A model generated the notes under the pieces. It saw only the letters and a list, made by a program, of their open reading frames with translations, was not told the DNA's origin and searched no databases. Below, piece by piece: positions 44,955 through 55,018 of a stretch of DNA of 55,451 nt. Source of the DNA: Nemertoderma westbladi. Its lineage: Eukaryota > Xenacoelomorpha > Nemertodermatida > Nemertodermatidae. The stretch spans positions 1 to 55,451 of the forward strand of contig JAUCBJ010001623.1 in the NCBI GenBank assembly GCA_032718475.1, given 5' to 3'. A program made the translations under genes and the position numbers. The first letter of the stretch is position 1; each line of letters starts with the position of its first letter.

Positions 44955-45285
44955 CTTTAATTACAGTTTCATTAACAGCTCAACACCAATTAATTTATTA
45001 ATCTTTTTTTTGGTTTTTACGTTTTTGTATACTCGTTGGAGCGACTTTAAACTGATATTATTCGATACATCTGGGAAACAACCTTGATTGTATGTTTGTT
45101 GGTATAGAAACCAGTTTAGCCAATTAAATTTGTTTCCCTAAGTTTTTGTTTTCATAAAGTAAACAAAAAAAGATTACAAAAAATATACTATTATTTTCCG
45201 AGTTTTGTAAAGTCGTTAGAAGAAAACGTCAATGTAAAATCACGCAAACGATGCAGAAGAAAAACTATCGACCAAGGAAAATAAC
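44955..45285. other. intergenic / 3' flank of the minus-strand gene
   Basis: AT-rich sequence that should include the 3' UTR of the gene ending at 45286. Nothing else seen. Confidence 0.4.
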
Positions 45286-47847
45286 CTATGAAGTGGATTC
45301 AAGAACTTCTTGAGTAACAGAAGCGACAAGTTGCGACAGAGGTTTAGAGATGGGGAATTTGGCGTTGAGTTTACGGTCGATTTTTATGAGTTTCACGTAG
45401 TATTTGAACTCTTCGGGAAACGACGATTTTATGTAACTCGCGATGGGCTGCGAGTAATCAATTAATGTGTCTAGAATGTAGAACTGTTGGTATAGCAACA
45501 CGGTCGAAGCGGCGTTTAGTCGGTCACGTTTCGTCGGATTAACTAGTTTGGTCATTTCCCCGATCATCCGACGCAAGAAACAATTCTAGAACGAGGAAAA
45601 CAAATAATTATTGATTAGAGAAAACCGCTTGGGAAGTTGGCTTATTTATAATTAATTGTGATTATTATAAATAAATAAATAAACCGAAGAACCGTCATAG
45701 AATGTCACCGAACGCAGTTAATTGGCCAATTCAATGGGGGTCGATTCGCCCGCTTGGTCATTCTCTTCAAAATTATTCATTGTGGGTATTTATATACTCA
45801 GAACGAATACTAAACAATAAAACAATTAAGATAAAATGGTTAAGCATAATTGTCACAAGCGTAATGGTTTCAAAGATGCTACAAGTCGCTAACCTTAAAT
45901 TAGATTTATCATCTCTTCCTCACCTTACCTCTAAAACTATTCTTAAGTTATAGCAAAGATAGAGTGAAGCAAAGAATGAAGCAAAGATAACTGGCCTAGA
46001 ATGTAGCAAAGTCGGCCTTTAAGTCAATGGTTATGCATAAACGTCACGTGTGTAATGGTCACCAGACATATCTTCATATTATATGGATTTAGGCTGTAGT
46101 TATGTTTTTTAGAAAAGCCATGGAAAAGGCTTGTTAAATAATCCCATTAATAAGAGTTATACGACGTACCTTTACATCTAACAACCAGTAAAGTATGTAC
46201 GTCATGTGTGTAATTAATGTCACGTGTGTAATTCATTAAACACATGTCACGTATGAAGTGAACAATTTTTAGAATTTGGGTTATGGTACAGTAGGCCTAC
46301 TACAGTACTTACAGTCTATAGTGTATTACACGTTCGTGGGGCCTTCGCGCAGCACGATACTTAGCTAACCTCAATTCGGTTTTTATCAAAAAGTCTGAAA
46401 CTACCGGTACCGACTGGCAGACTTGTATCATTTTTGACCAAATTTCAGATTCTTTCTAAACTTTTGATGGCCACATACGTATCAAGTTTTGTATAATTTC
46501 ATCAAGGAATGATTATTAGCGATCAAAAATTAGACGACAACGACAGACAACTCGTTAGAAGTATACCCCTATGCTAAGAAGGCTTCGCTCACTGCGTGGC
46601 TCGCCCCACATTTAACGCCCCCCGCACACCAATATATTCTAGGTAAATTATTTCCTTTACACACGTGACATTTCATTACACATTATTCGCGTTTAGAACG
46701 AATTATAAATATTCCTAAAACTTGATTTTTATAATTATATTATAATTTAACAGTCCGACTGTTGTTTTACTGATGTTTTTTTTTAATTCGAGGTAGGGCC
46801 TACTTTGTTTTAGTGTTTCTTTTTTTTTTATTTCAATGTATTATAACTTGTACAGTTTTATATATTTTTATTATATTATATTATTATTTTATTATTTTTA
46901 TCGAAAATACCCAAAAATCGGGAGAAAAAGTTTACTATTTTTCCCTAGGGAAAAAAAGTAATCATTAGAAATACATTGATTTTACTTTTTTTCCCGGCGA
47001 AAAAAGTAAAGTAAAATACTTTTGGTGGAATTTCTTAAATTTCATTACATTATACATTGAAAGTGCATCGACGTAGAAAAGGTTTGCAAGTAATTTGAGC
47101 AAAATCCATTCACGCGCTCAAAAGTTATTGCAACTTTAGTGTCTGCGCTGCGTACACCAAAACGGAACTCAATATCCAATATTAGTTTATGTTGTTAAGC
47201 GGCTCTCTCAGTTACGTAATAAATATTCGAGAACACTAAATTATTTAACATCCAGTAAGGCAACATCGAGAGTTGAAGTTACAATAATTTGAATTGCAGT
47301 AACTATGGAAGCAATACAGTAAAATACTGCAGTTCAATTTAATTTATTTTGCAACACAACTGTACTGTAGTATATCGCTATGTTTTATTACAGAATTTAG
47401 CGACAAAAAGTACCAATTTAAGAATAAAATTACGTATTACAGGGGAAAAAAAACGTAAAACATTTTTTTTTCAATATTCTCTCGACCCTTTATTAACCTC
47501 GCCGACGCTCTGTAAATAAAATGCCTCGAGAATAATGAAAAAAAGATCTACTTTTTTTCCCATGTAATAAATAATTATTTTCTAATTTTTTTTAAAAATT
47601 TTAATATTATTTGTTTTTTTATACATTTATTTTATTGAATTTTATTAAGTGAAAAATTATTTAAATAGTAAGTCGGAAAAAAATAACTGCCACAATATGT
47701 CACAAGTCGTATTTAAATAATTGCGAAAACTCGTTCGCCTATAAAGGAAGATAAATAGATGAAACTTACAAGATTTTCGTTTTTCTCCATCAACTGAACT
47801 ATCCAGCATAGATTAAAGAAGTGATCTTCTCGATTGCTCCATCGCGT
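45286..47847 (-). CDS. conserved-looking protein C terminus, two exons, family not recognised
   Basis: Minus-strand exons 47847-47770 (26 codons) and 45585-45286 (99 codons plus stop), both phase 0, with acceptors 'tttttactag' and 'cgttctag' and donor 'ctt|gtaagt'. The product is helical and compact: WSNREDHFFNLCWIVQLMEK, then RRMIGEMTKLVNPTKRDRLN, YQQFYILDTLIDYSQPIASY, FPEEFKYYVKLIKIDRKLNA, ending in VLESTS. It has no low-complexity sequence, no zinc ligands and no membrane segment. It looks like the C-terminal end of a helical-repeat scaffold protein, but I cannot name the family. Upstream exons must lie at higher coordinates, so the gene may span or enclose TMEM63. The intron contains a Z and an R1 repeat. 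Confidence 0.6.
45586..46320. other. intron sequence (minus-strand gene), first part
   Basis: No coding feature. The phrase 'gtcacgtgtgtaat', containing CACGTG, occurs near 46043 and 46219, and in reverse at 46657-46670. Confidence 0.45.
46350..46616 (+). repeat. dispersed repeat Z, copy 3
   Basis: Same orientation as the copy in the gypsy element: 'atttcagattctttctaaac', 'atcaaggaatgatt', 'gacaactcgttag', and the end 'ggcttcgctcactgcgtggc' then 'tcgccccaca'. It is preceded at 46326-46351 by 26 bases identical to the gypsy pol 3' end at 7930-7955. Confidence 0.7.
46906..47578 (+). repeat. dispersed repeat R1, copy 2
   Basis: Uninterrupted copy of the repeat at 17138-18455. It lacks the hAT-like insertion and has a single unit where copy 1 has a 41-bp array, so it acts as the empty-site reference. 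It lies in the intron of the minus-strand gene. Confidence 0.8.
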
Positions 47848-48880
47848 CTAGTAAAAATAATCAAATCAAAGTTAAATATAGCCAATTAAACCAATAAAGA
47901 TAATGAATGAACTGTTGATTATGAGTCGAATCAGCGTGACCTCGCCAGGTACATACATAAACCCGAGACACAATGCTGAAAAGAAAAACACATCGGTGTA
48001 AATAGTTACTGATGACACATAGGTTGAGCGAGGTTCGTCAAAGATTGAGGTTTTTGTCCACAAGTACCGATCTAAGCAATGTCGGTTTTACTGAAGCAGT
48101 TGATTGAGAAGTCGTTCAGAAAAATCCCTTAAAAATTTGTCAAAAGCAACACTTTTGTTAAACAACTTTGTTAAAGTCCACAGCAATAATGGCCCTTTCG
48201 CTAGCTATTGCAACTTCCAATCCACTTCTAGACCCACTGTATCGACTATATGAAAAAAAATACACATATGTTAATTTCCTGTTTTGTATAGCAACACGTC
48301 AAATTCGGATAGCAACGGGGTTCAAATGGGCAATATTGAACAATCACGTGCCATGCTATAAATAGACCTGGTAAGCTGCAGCAGCCCACTAAATTTAGTG
48401 GCCCGTTTCTACATGTAAATTTTCACTAGGTATTACATGACTGCTGTAGCTATGCAAATTGTTTCCGTTGGTATGTTTAGGGGTCGCCTGTAAACAAATT
48501 AATTTTCACCACGGTGAAATTGTTGAGTTACTTAAAGACTAGTAAATTTATGCTTCAGAAATATCAATGATGGTTTAGATTGGAATTTGTGGCCTGAAAA
48601 AATATACCTCGATCAGCCTAAAAACAATATTCACATTGGTAACATTTATGTCTGACATTCTAGAACGTACATATTTGTTTTTGTTTAATATATATATGGA
48701 ACTAAAGGCTGTAAGCCGTCATAAACTACTAACTAAACCTAAAGAATATGCGACCTAGAATTTAGTAAGTTTATGTATAATGTCGGTGTTTATTTGTATT
48801 ATTTAGCTAGATTAGGAAACAAAAAAATTAATAAAAAAATTGTTATCAATAAAATAACGAGTGTTGTATGCGTGTTTCAG
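47848..48880. other. region between the minus-strand exon and TMEM63
   Basis: Holds the 5' flank or first intron of TMEM63. A splice acceptor 'gcgtgtttcag' ends at 48880, implying that an untranslated upstream exon lies somewhere in this interval. No other gene recognised. Confidence 0.45.
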
Positions 48881-49023
48881 GGAATGTATAGAATATAATT
48901 GGATTTATGATCAACGTCTAGTGAAGGCAAGCATTGGTACCGGTACCGATATACGCTACGTGCCGAAGGCCATAAGAGTTTGCAAACTCAAACAAGCATT
49001 ACCCACAGAGGTTCCATGTAACA

Positions 49024-51390
49024 ATGAACAACACCCCCAACAACACCACCAGCACAATCACCACCACCATCACTGTTTTAGAAGGGGATTTTTTAGAAGA
49101 ATTATTTTTAAAGGGTTCTGTGCCTTGCCGGCATGGAGTACAAATTGGATCAGAACCTACATTCGGTGGAATCCCTTGGATGTTACTCTTCAATTCGACG
49201 GCTTGGATAGTTCTTACGTTATTGTTCAGTTGGTTAAGGAATTTATGGAGGAAACGGCCAGATAATTGGTTATCTTTATACTATTTCGACCACGAAATGG
49301 CAATGGAGAGTGCAAAAGATAATGGAATATGCGGATGGATTCGGGACATAGTGACCATGTCCGATGACGCTCTGCTAAAACACCGTGGAGCGTCAGCAGT
49401 CCAGTACATGATGTTCCACCGGTATCTACTGGTTCTCTTGGGAATTTTCTCCTTCGTTTCTGTGGGGCTGATCCTACCAGTAAATTTTCTACACAGCGAT
49501 GACACCAGCACACTCTTCAGTCGAACAACTATAGACACAGTGGATTTCAGCCAAAGTATAATTTGGGTACACATTATCACTGTCTTTGTGTATGCGATCT
49601 TATTGGTTGTTGTAATGCGAATGCTTCAACATAAACTCATATTTGAAAACGATGATGTACTTGACGACAGGACTATATTTGTACAAAATTTGTCACCAGA
49701 GTGGCAAAGTGAAGACCGATTGCGACGATATTTTGAACGACAATACGGTGAAGGATGCGTTCATTCGATTCAATTGGTGTACAACGTAACCAAACTATAT
49801 GCAATAAATAAAAAACTAGAAAGTGCAACCAGCGCATATCGTTATTTTAGCGATGAGAATAAAGTGACAGATGAACGAGCGACGATAAAACCACGACTGT
49901 GGGGTTGCAAATTCGATGCCCTTCTATTATATGGTGAAGAAAAGAAAATTCTAACAGATGAGCTCAATGAGGAACGTGTGCGAACGCTAGAATATCCATT
50001 GGGTTTCAGCTTTATCACCTTTAAGTCCGATGCCACCGCAAAACTAGTCATTTTCAAATACTATAAGACCCATTGGATATACAAGGTATGTCACTCCTCA
50101 GAATTTTCTTGGAAGATATCCCGGGCAGCAGTTGGGAGGGACATATTTTGGGAGAACCTTCATGTGAACCCGACTGTGTGGTGGATTCGTTGCCTCACCA
50201 CTCACCTGTTATTTGGTATTTTCATCACTTTATTTTCGTCACCACCAGTTTTCCTCAGTGTGCTTGAACAAATAACACCCGTAGTTAGTAGTAACACAAA
50301 TGCTACGACTGGAAGTGACACAAACGCTCTAGATTTTGTCACAAATTATCTGCCAAGTATGATCTTATTTTTGTTCTCAGCGGCTACGCCACAACTTGTT
50401 TATATTTGTTGCGGATTGATAGGTTATTGGCGTAAATCCACATACAATAGGCATCTCATGAGAATGGGATACACTTATTTATTGTTTATGGTTGTCATAC
50501 TACCATCAAGTGGGATGACTACAGTTCTCAGCTTATTCTACTACTCAACAAAGTCTTTATCGAATCACTGGAAATGCGCATTCCTACCTAGTGGTGCAGC
50601 TTTCTACATTCAATATATCTTATTGAATACCTTCCTGGGCAATGCGGTTAGTTTGTTCCGTTTTAAGAAGTTGTGCCTACATGCCTTCAGGGTATGTATC
50701 TCTCGGAGCAATGCCGACTGGCGTGTAAAACAGAGGACCGGTCGCAAGGCATTTACGTACGGCATGAAATATGTTTGGTTGCTGATCCTGGTCACTGTAA
50801 CAGTCGTCTTCAGTGTCTTCTGCCCGCTGATTGTGCCATTGGGATTTCTATACGTTCTCATCCACATGTACACGCAAAAGTATCTCATTTGTTATGCCTA
50901 CAAACGAAGCAACTTTGGTGATGTTATTCATTATCAAGCTACTAGGTATATTATAGTTGCTGGAATGGTACAGATTTTAGCATTATTCGTCTTACTTAAT
51001 ATAAGACGCGACCCTGGCGAATACAAGGAAATCATGAATAGTTTGTGGGAACTTTCCCCTGGCGTTGTGATCTGTGGCATTGTCGTCATAATATTGGTTG
51101 GGTATGGAATGTCAAGTTATTGTAAATCAAGAGATATCAATAAGTGGTGCACTGAGAAAAAGGATGACTCAAACGGGCCCGAAGACGGGAATTTGCCAAC
51201 ATTTACACCCAAATGTATCTCCTACAAGCATAGCCCTGTCGAGGATTGTTCGGGTGATAAGAATACTATAGATTTACACACAATTCGTAATTCCGAGAAG
51301 ATTGAGACAACCTCACCTGCCGTACTTGTAGTGAGTAGTCCGAGTGCAGAGTCGAACGAAATGGTATTAAGTTGTGTGGAATGTCAGTAG
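49024..51390 (+). CDS. TMEM63/OSCA (CSC1-like) mechanosensitive ion channel
   Basis: 788 aa in one uninterrupted exon, the usual family length (about 800). Family hallmarks in order: N-terminal Asn/Thr-rich outside segment (1-20), first membrane helix GGIPWMLLFNSTAWIVLTLL (48-67), HRYLLVLLGIFSF..LPVNF (132-155), a helix at 178-200, the cytosolic RRM-like domain (TIFVQNLSPEW, 217-227, to about 340), then the pore-forming helices from about 388 to 700, with CPLIVPLGFLYV at 600-611. These proteins are plasma- or endo-membrane cation channels opened by membrane tension or osmotic stress. The start is the first Met after an in-frame stop near 48974; the acceptor at 48880 suggests a 5' UTR exon. 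Which paralogue (A, B or C) cannot be told. Confidence 0.95.
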   Translation: MNNTPNNTTSTITTTITVLEGDFLEELFLKGSVPCRHGVQIGSEPTFGGIPWMLLFNSTAWIVLTLLFSWLRNLWRKRPDNWLSLYYFDHEMAMESAKDNGICGWIRDIVTMSDDALLKHRGASAVQYMMFHRYLLVLLGIFSFVSVGLILPVNFLHSDDTSTLFSRTTIDTVDFSQSIIWVHIITVFVYAILLVVVMRMLQHKLIFENDDVLDDRTIFVQNLSPEWQSEDRLRRYFERQYGEGCVHSIQLVYNVTKLYAINKKLESATSAYRYFSDENKVTDERATIKPRLWGCKFDALLLYGEEKKILTDELNEERVRTLEYPLGFSFITFKSDATAKLVIFKYYKTHWIYKVCHSSEFSWKISRAAVGRDIFWENLHVNPTVWWIRCLTTHLLFGIFITLFSSPPVFLSVLEQITPVVSSNTNATTGSDTNALDFVTNYLPSMILFLFSAATPQLVYICCGLIGYWRKSTYNRHLMRMGYTYLLFMVVILPSSGMTTVLSLFYYSTKSLSNHWKCAFLPSGAAFYIQYILLNTFLGNAVSLFRFKKLCLHAFRVCISRSNADWRVKQRTGRKAFTYGMKYVWLLILVTVTVVFSVFCPLIVPLGFLYVLIHMYTQKYLICYAYKRSNFGDVIHYQATRYIIVAGMVQILALFVLLNIRRDPGEYKEIMNSLWELSPGVVICGIVVIILVGYGMSSYCKSRDINKWCTEKKDDSNGPEDGNLPTFTPKCISYKHSPVEDCSGDKNTIDLHTIRNSEKIETTSPAVLVVSSPSAESNEMVLSCVECQ

Positions 51391-51461
51391 AGTATATGTA
51401 CTGTAATAATACTTTCCCTTTTACAAAATGCAACAAGCATTAATATAACAATGCAGTGTAA

Positions 51462-51467
51462 AATAAA
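51462..51467 (+). terminator. polyadenylation signal of TMEM63
   Basis: 'aataaa' 72 bases after the stop codon, in a suitable AT-rich context. Confidence 0.6.
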
Positions 51468-51621
51468 ACTGTAGCAATTTGACTGATCGATTTGGTCTAT
51501 TACATATTATACTATGCCATTTTTTAATCATCATACACCGAGCCTACTCTTTATATCCATCATGGGATGATTGAAACCTGGAATATATCATAGTAGTGGA
51601 GAGAAATCGAGACCTACAGCC

Positions 51622-51645
51622 CTATCTCATTCTAGAATGAGATAG
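51622..51645. repeat. perfect 24-bp palindrome at the LINE insertion point
   Basis: 'ctatctcattct' joined to its exact complement 'agaatgagatag'. The LINE's left target duplication starts within its last three bases. Confidence 0.85.
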
Positions 51646-51655
51646 TGACTGTGTA

Positions 51656-53093
51656 AGAAATGAAAACAAATAAGTTGGTGCCAGTTCCCAAGAAGGGCAA
51701 CCTAACACTCTATGGTTCTTTTCGGGGAATCTCATTGATCTCGATTGCTGCAAAGCTATACAATAGGATTCTATTAAATCGCATCAGGGATCCCATTGAG
51801 AGACTGCTCCGTGGAAATCAGAATGGGTTCCGTAAAGGTCGTGGGACCATGGAGCCCATTTTGGCACTTAGAAGGATAATTGAAGAGTTATCAAAAAAGA
51901 AAGACAGGCATCTGGCTGTTATCTTTGTTGACTTCTTCAAGGCCTTTGACTCAGTCTCTCGCTCACGTATGTTCAGCATACTTTCATTATATGGGATTCC
52001 TTATGAAATTATTGCAGCAATCAGATCAGTATACGATGGTTCGACAACATTTGTGTCTACTGTTGACGGTGACACAGAACCATTTGAAGTGTTATGGGGC
52101 GTCCTCCAAGGAGACACACTTGCACCATTCTTGTTCATTATTGTGGTTGACTATGTTCTACGCATGTCCTTAGATCATTATAATGATGATGGGGTGATGA
52201 TAACTCCACCTACTGGCTCCAGAAGTCGAGGAAATCCTGCCAAGTACCTAACTGATCTAGACTTTGCTGATGACTTAGGAGTACTCTCAGAATCACTAGA
52301 GGGAGCCCAACGGCTCCTCAGCTCATTAGAACATGCTGCTTCTAGTGTTGGTCTTTTTATTAACTCAAGAAAGACCAAAATTTTGACAGTTAACTTTGAA
52401 AGTCCTCAGCAAGTCTCTGATCGGATGAGCATATGCTCAAAAGATGGTATGCTTGAGCATGTGGATGACTTCTGTTACCTGGGATCATGGATCCGGAAGT
52501 CAGGCGAGGACCTTCGAATACGTAAGGGAAAGGCATGGGCAGCCTTGAATAGGCTTTCCAGGATTTGGAAGTCACCGAGAATTAATCGGACACTTAAGAT
52601 CCGATTATTTAGAGCAGCAGTAGTTCCAGTACTCCTCTATGGGAGTCCATGCTGGGCTCTAACTGCTGAGGACACCAAATCTCTGGATGGCACATTCACA
52701 AGAATGCTACGCCGGGTTCATTGTGTCAAGTGCAATGCACACATCTCCAACCAGACACTATATAACATTGGAGGTGTCTCATTGGTTCCCCCAAGCTAGA
52801 CACTAGAACAAAATCGCCTCCGCTTTGCAGGACATTGCTTTCGCCGTGAGGACCAGCCAGTGCATAATCTTGTACTTTGACAGCCTCATGGAGTGAATAA
52901 GCATGGTGGACAGCCCATGACTTTCTTGAGACGCATCTTAAAGGACACTGGCCTTAAAGATGCGGATGATCTAGCAAATGTCATGGGTGATAGGGAGTTG
53001 TGGCGGTGCAATTTTGTTGACAAGCCGGCACAGCATTCTTAAAAATGCAGCTGCAATGCAGCATGCCGATCCTAGTAGTAGTAGTAGTAGTAG
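51656..53093 (+). mobile_element. 5'-truncated LINE with (tag)n tail, copy 1
   Basis: Non-LTR element bounded by the direct repeat 'tagtgactgtgta' (51643-51655 and 53094-53106; the first three bases could belong to the tail). It starts inside the RT domain, so the endonuclease is missing by 5' truncation. It ends in 'gatcc' followed by a run of 'tag' rather than poly-A, a trait of RTE-like LINEs. Related fragments lie at 29742-30112 and 54226-55018. Confidence 0.93.
51660..53043 (+). pseudogene. LINE reverse transcriptase, truncated, two nonsense codons
   Basis: The open frame 51660-52799 has KLVPVPKKGN, FRGISLISIAAKLYNRI, FVDFFKAFDSVS (motif A), GVLQGDTLAPFLF (motif B) and DFADDLGVLSES (motif C, intact FADD, about residue 203), then the thumb and FRAAVVPVLLYGSPCW. 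It stops at TAG (52797-52799) where copy 2 has Leu, and again at TGA (52878-52880) where copy 2 has Trp; the frame then ends at 53041-53043 after KPAQHS. The initial Met is incidental, as the true protein would begin far upstream. The clade is probably RTE-like. Confidence 0.9.
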
Positions 53094-53106
53094 TAGTGAC
53101 TGTGTA

Positions 53107-53476
53107 TAGTTGAAAGAAAAGTTACCATTTAGGAGAAGGCGATTTATATAGTTACAATTCATTTAAATGGCAGAATAATATGCAATCGTATGCATTAAAG
53201 TAAATAGATACTGAGGATCTGAGAATGACTGCAGATAAATATTGATGATAACTGTTCCACATTCACAGACAGCACTAAATAACACTTACTCCCACGGTTG
53301 AAAACTCCGCTACTACGTAACTTCCCAACCCTTCTTTCCCCAGCAGAATCCAGCCAGGTTCCCATATCGTAGGTAGGCGGAAGGTGGGCGAAATTTAACT
53401 GACCCGGCTAGTGATCAAACCCTGGATCTCCCAGCTAGAAGCAGTGTGAGTGACTTGACCATTCCATCAGCCTACT
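53107..53476 (-). other. intergenic, with a possible tRNA-derived SINE
   Basis: On the minus strand 53476 to about 53330, 'ggaatggtcaagtcact' resembles a tRNA D-arm/A-box and 'gggtttgatcact' a B-box with two mismatches, about 45 bases apart. This would be a SINE head, but the match is weak. Nothing else is seen in the interval. Confidence 0.35.
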
Positions 53477-53487
53477 CGAAATTACTA

Positions 53488-53565
53488 CTAGGATCGGCAT
53501 GCTGTATTGCAGCTGCCGGTGAGCAACTGTCTACTAGCTATGCTACTTGGTTGCTCCCCGTTGCC
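53488..53565 (-). mobile_element. 78-bp element sharing the LINE 3' tail (SINE-like)
   Basis: Flanked by the 11-bp duplication 'cgaaattacta' (53477-53487 and 53566-53576). On the minus strand it reads 'ggcaacggggagcaacc...' then the LINE end 'gcagctgcaat.cagcatgcc' and 'gatcctagtagt'. Its first 45 or so bases are not in the LINE copies here. This suggests a tiny element mobilised by the LINE through a shared tail. Confidence 0.7.
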
Positions 53566-53576
53566 CGAAATTACTA

Positions 53577-54225
53577 TATATATATTATTGTTACTATATT
53601 TGTAAGCATAAAATAATAAATAAATAAAATATTATTTTAAATAAACCTAGATCGACCTCAGAAAAAATTCATATATTACTTTACCACTAGCTTTCGATAT
53701 AATATGTATATATTTTTCAAGTGTTGGAAACCAACTATTTCTTATCCCACGGCGGTTTCTTATATATTAAAGTAATATATCTTCCTACAATAATTTATAT
53801 TATTGTTACTATATGCTATATATTTTTTTTTTTTTTCGTATAGAGGCCGCTCGATGGCGCCATATATTAAAATAGGTTTGATTAAAATCATTATACATAA
53901 TACACACCAATATATAAAATACAAAATTTGGCATACAAATATAATATAATATATATTATATATATTATATAATAATATATACAAAATTAGGTAGTCAATA
54001 AAATATACATCCCCCCAGAAAATACACATAATCACTAGTATAGTTACAAATACAAGTTACCAATCCCGAATCAAATTTATTTATATATTTGAAAAATATA
54101 AACTGTACTATATAGGCTTGTAGTTGTTATTTTGTTATAACTATTGGAAAAAATAATTATACTTACTTACTTACTATACTTCCTGCTCATTATATATATA
54201 TATATATATATATACATATATATTA
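53577..54225. other. AT-rich spacer with simple repeats
   Basis: Contains a poly-T run (about 53823-53836) and a (ta)n tract (about 54193-54224) abutting the next LINE fragment. No gene seen. Confidence 0.5.
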
Positions 54226-55018
54226 AGAATGCTGTGCCGGATTGTCGATAAAATTGCGCCGCCACAATTCCCTATCACCCATGACATTTGCTAGATCATC
54301 CGCATCTTCAAGGCCAGTGTCCTTTAAGATGCGTCTCAAGAAAGTCATGGGCTGTCCACCATGCTTATTCACTCCATGAGGCCGCCAAATCAGAAGATTA
54401 TGCATTGGCTCGTCCTCACGGCGAAAGCAATGTCCTGCAAAGCGGAGGCGGCTTTGTTCTAGTGTCAAGTCTTGGGGGAACCAATGAGACACCTCCAATG
54501 TTATATAGCGTCTGGTTGGAGATGTGTGCATTGTACTTGACACAGTGGACCCGATGTAGCATTTTTGTGAATGTGCCATCCAGAGATTTGGTATCCTCAG
54601 CAGTTAGAGCCCAGCATGGACTCCCATAGAGGAGTACTGGAACTACTGCTGCTCTAAATAATCGGACCGTAAGTATTCCGATGAATTCTATGTGACTTCC
54701 AAATCCTGGAAAGCCTATTCAAGCCTGCCCATGCCTTGCCCTTACCTATTCGAAGGTCCTTACCTGACTTCCGGATCCATGATCCCAGGAACAGAAGTCG
54801 TCACATGCTTCAGCATACCATCCTTTAAGTTTATGCTCATCCGATCAGCGACTTGCTGAAGATCAACTGTTATAAATTTGGTTTTTTTGAAGTTAATAAA
54901 AAAAACCAACACGAGAAGCAGCCTGTTCTAATGAGCTGAGAAGCCATTGGGCTCCCTCTAGTGATTCTGAGAGTACTCCTAAGTCATCAGCAAAGTCTAG
55001 ATCAGTTAGGTACTTGGC
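54226..55018 (-). mobile_element. LINE fragment, copy 4
   Basis: Minus-strand copy of the segment equivalent to about 52245-53043 of copy 1: from the FADD region through LRFAGHCFRREDEPMHNL to NPAQHS. The terminal 'gatcctag' tail is missing and a (ta)n tract abuts the 3' end. Internal deletions and substitutions break the upper part of the frame, while the last 118 codons remain open. Confidence 0.88.

Noticed and set aside
48861-49265. 134-codon frame upstream of and overlapping TMEM63
   Set aside because: It overlaps the TMEM63 start in another frame; its His/Gln run comes from the Asn/Thr repeat codons of TMEM63.
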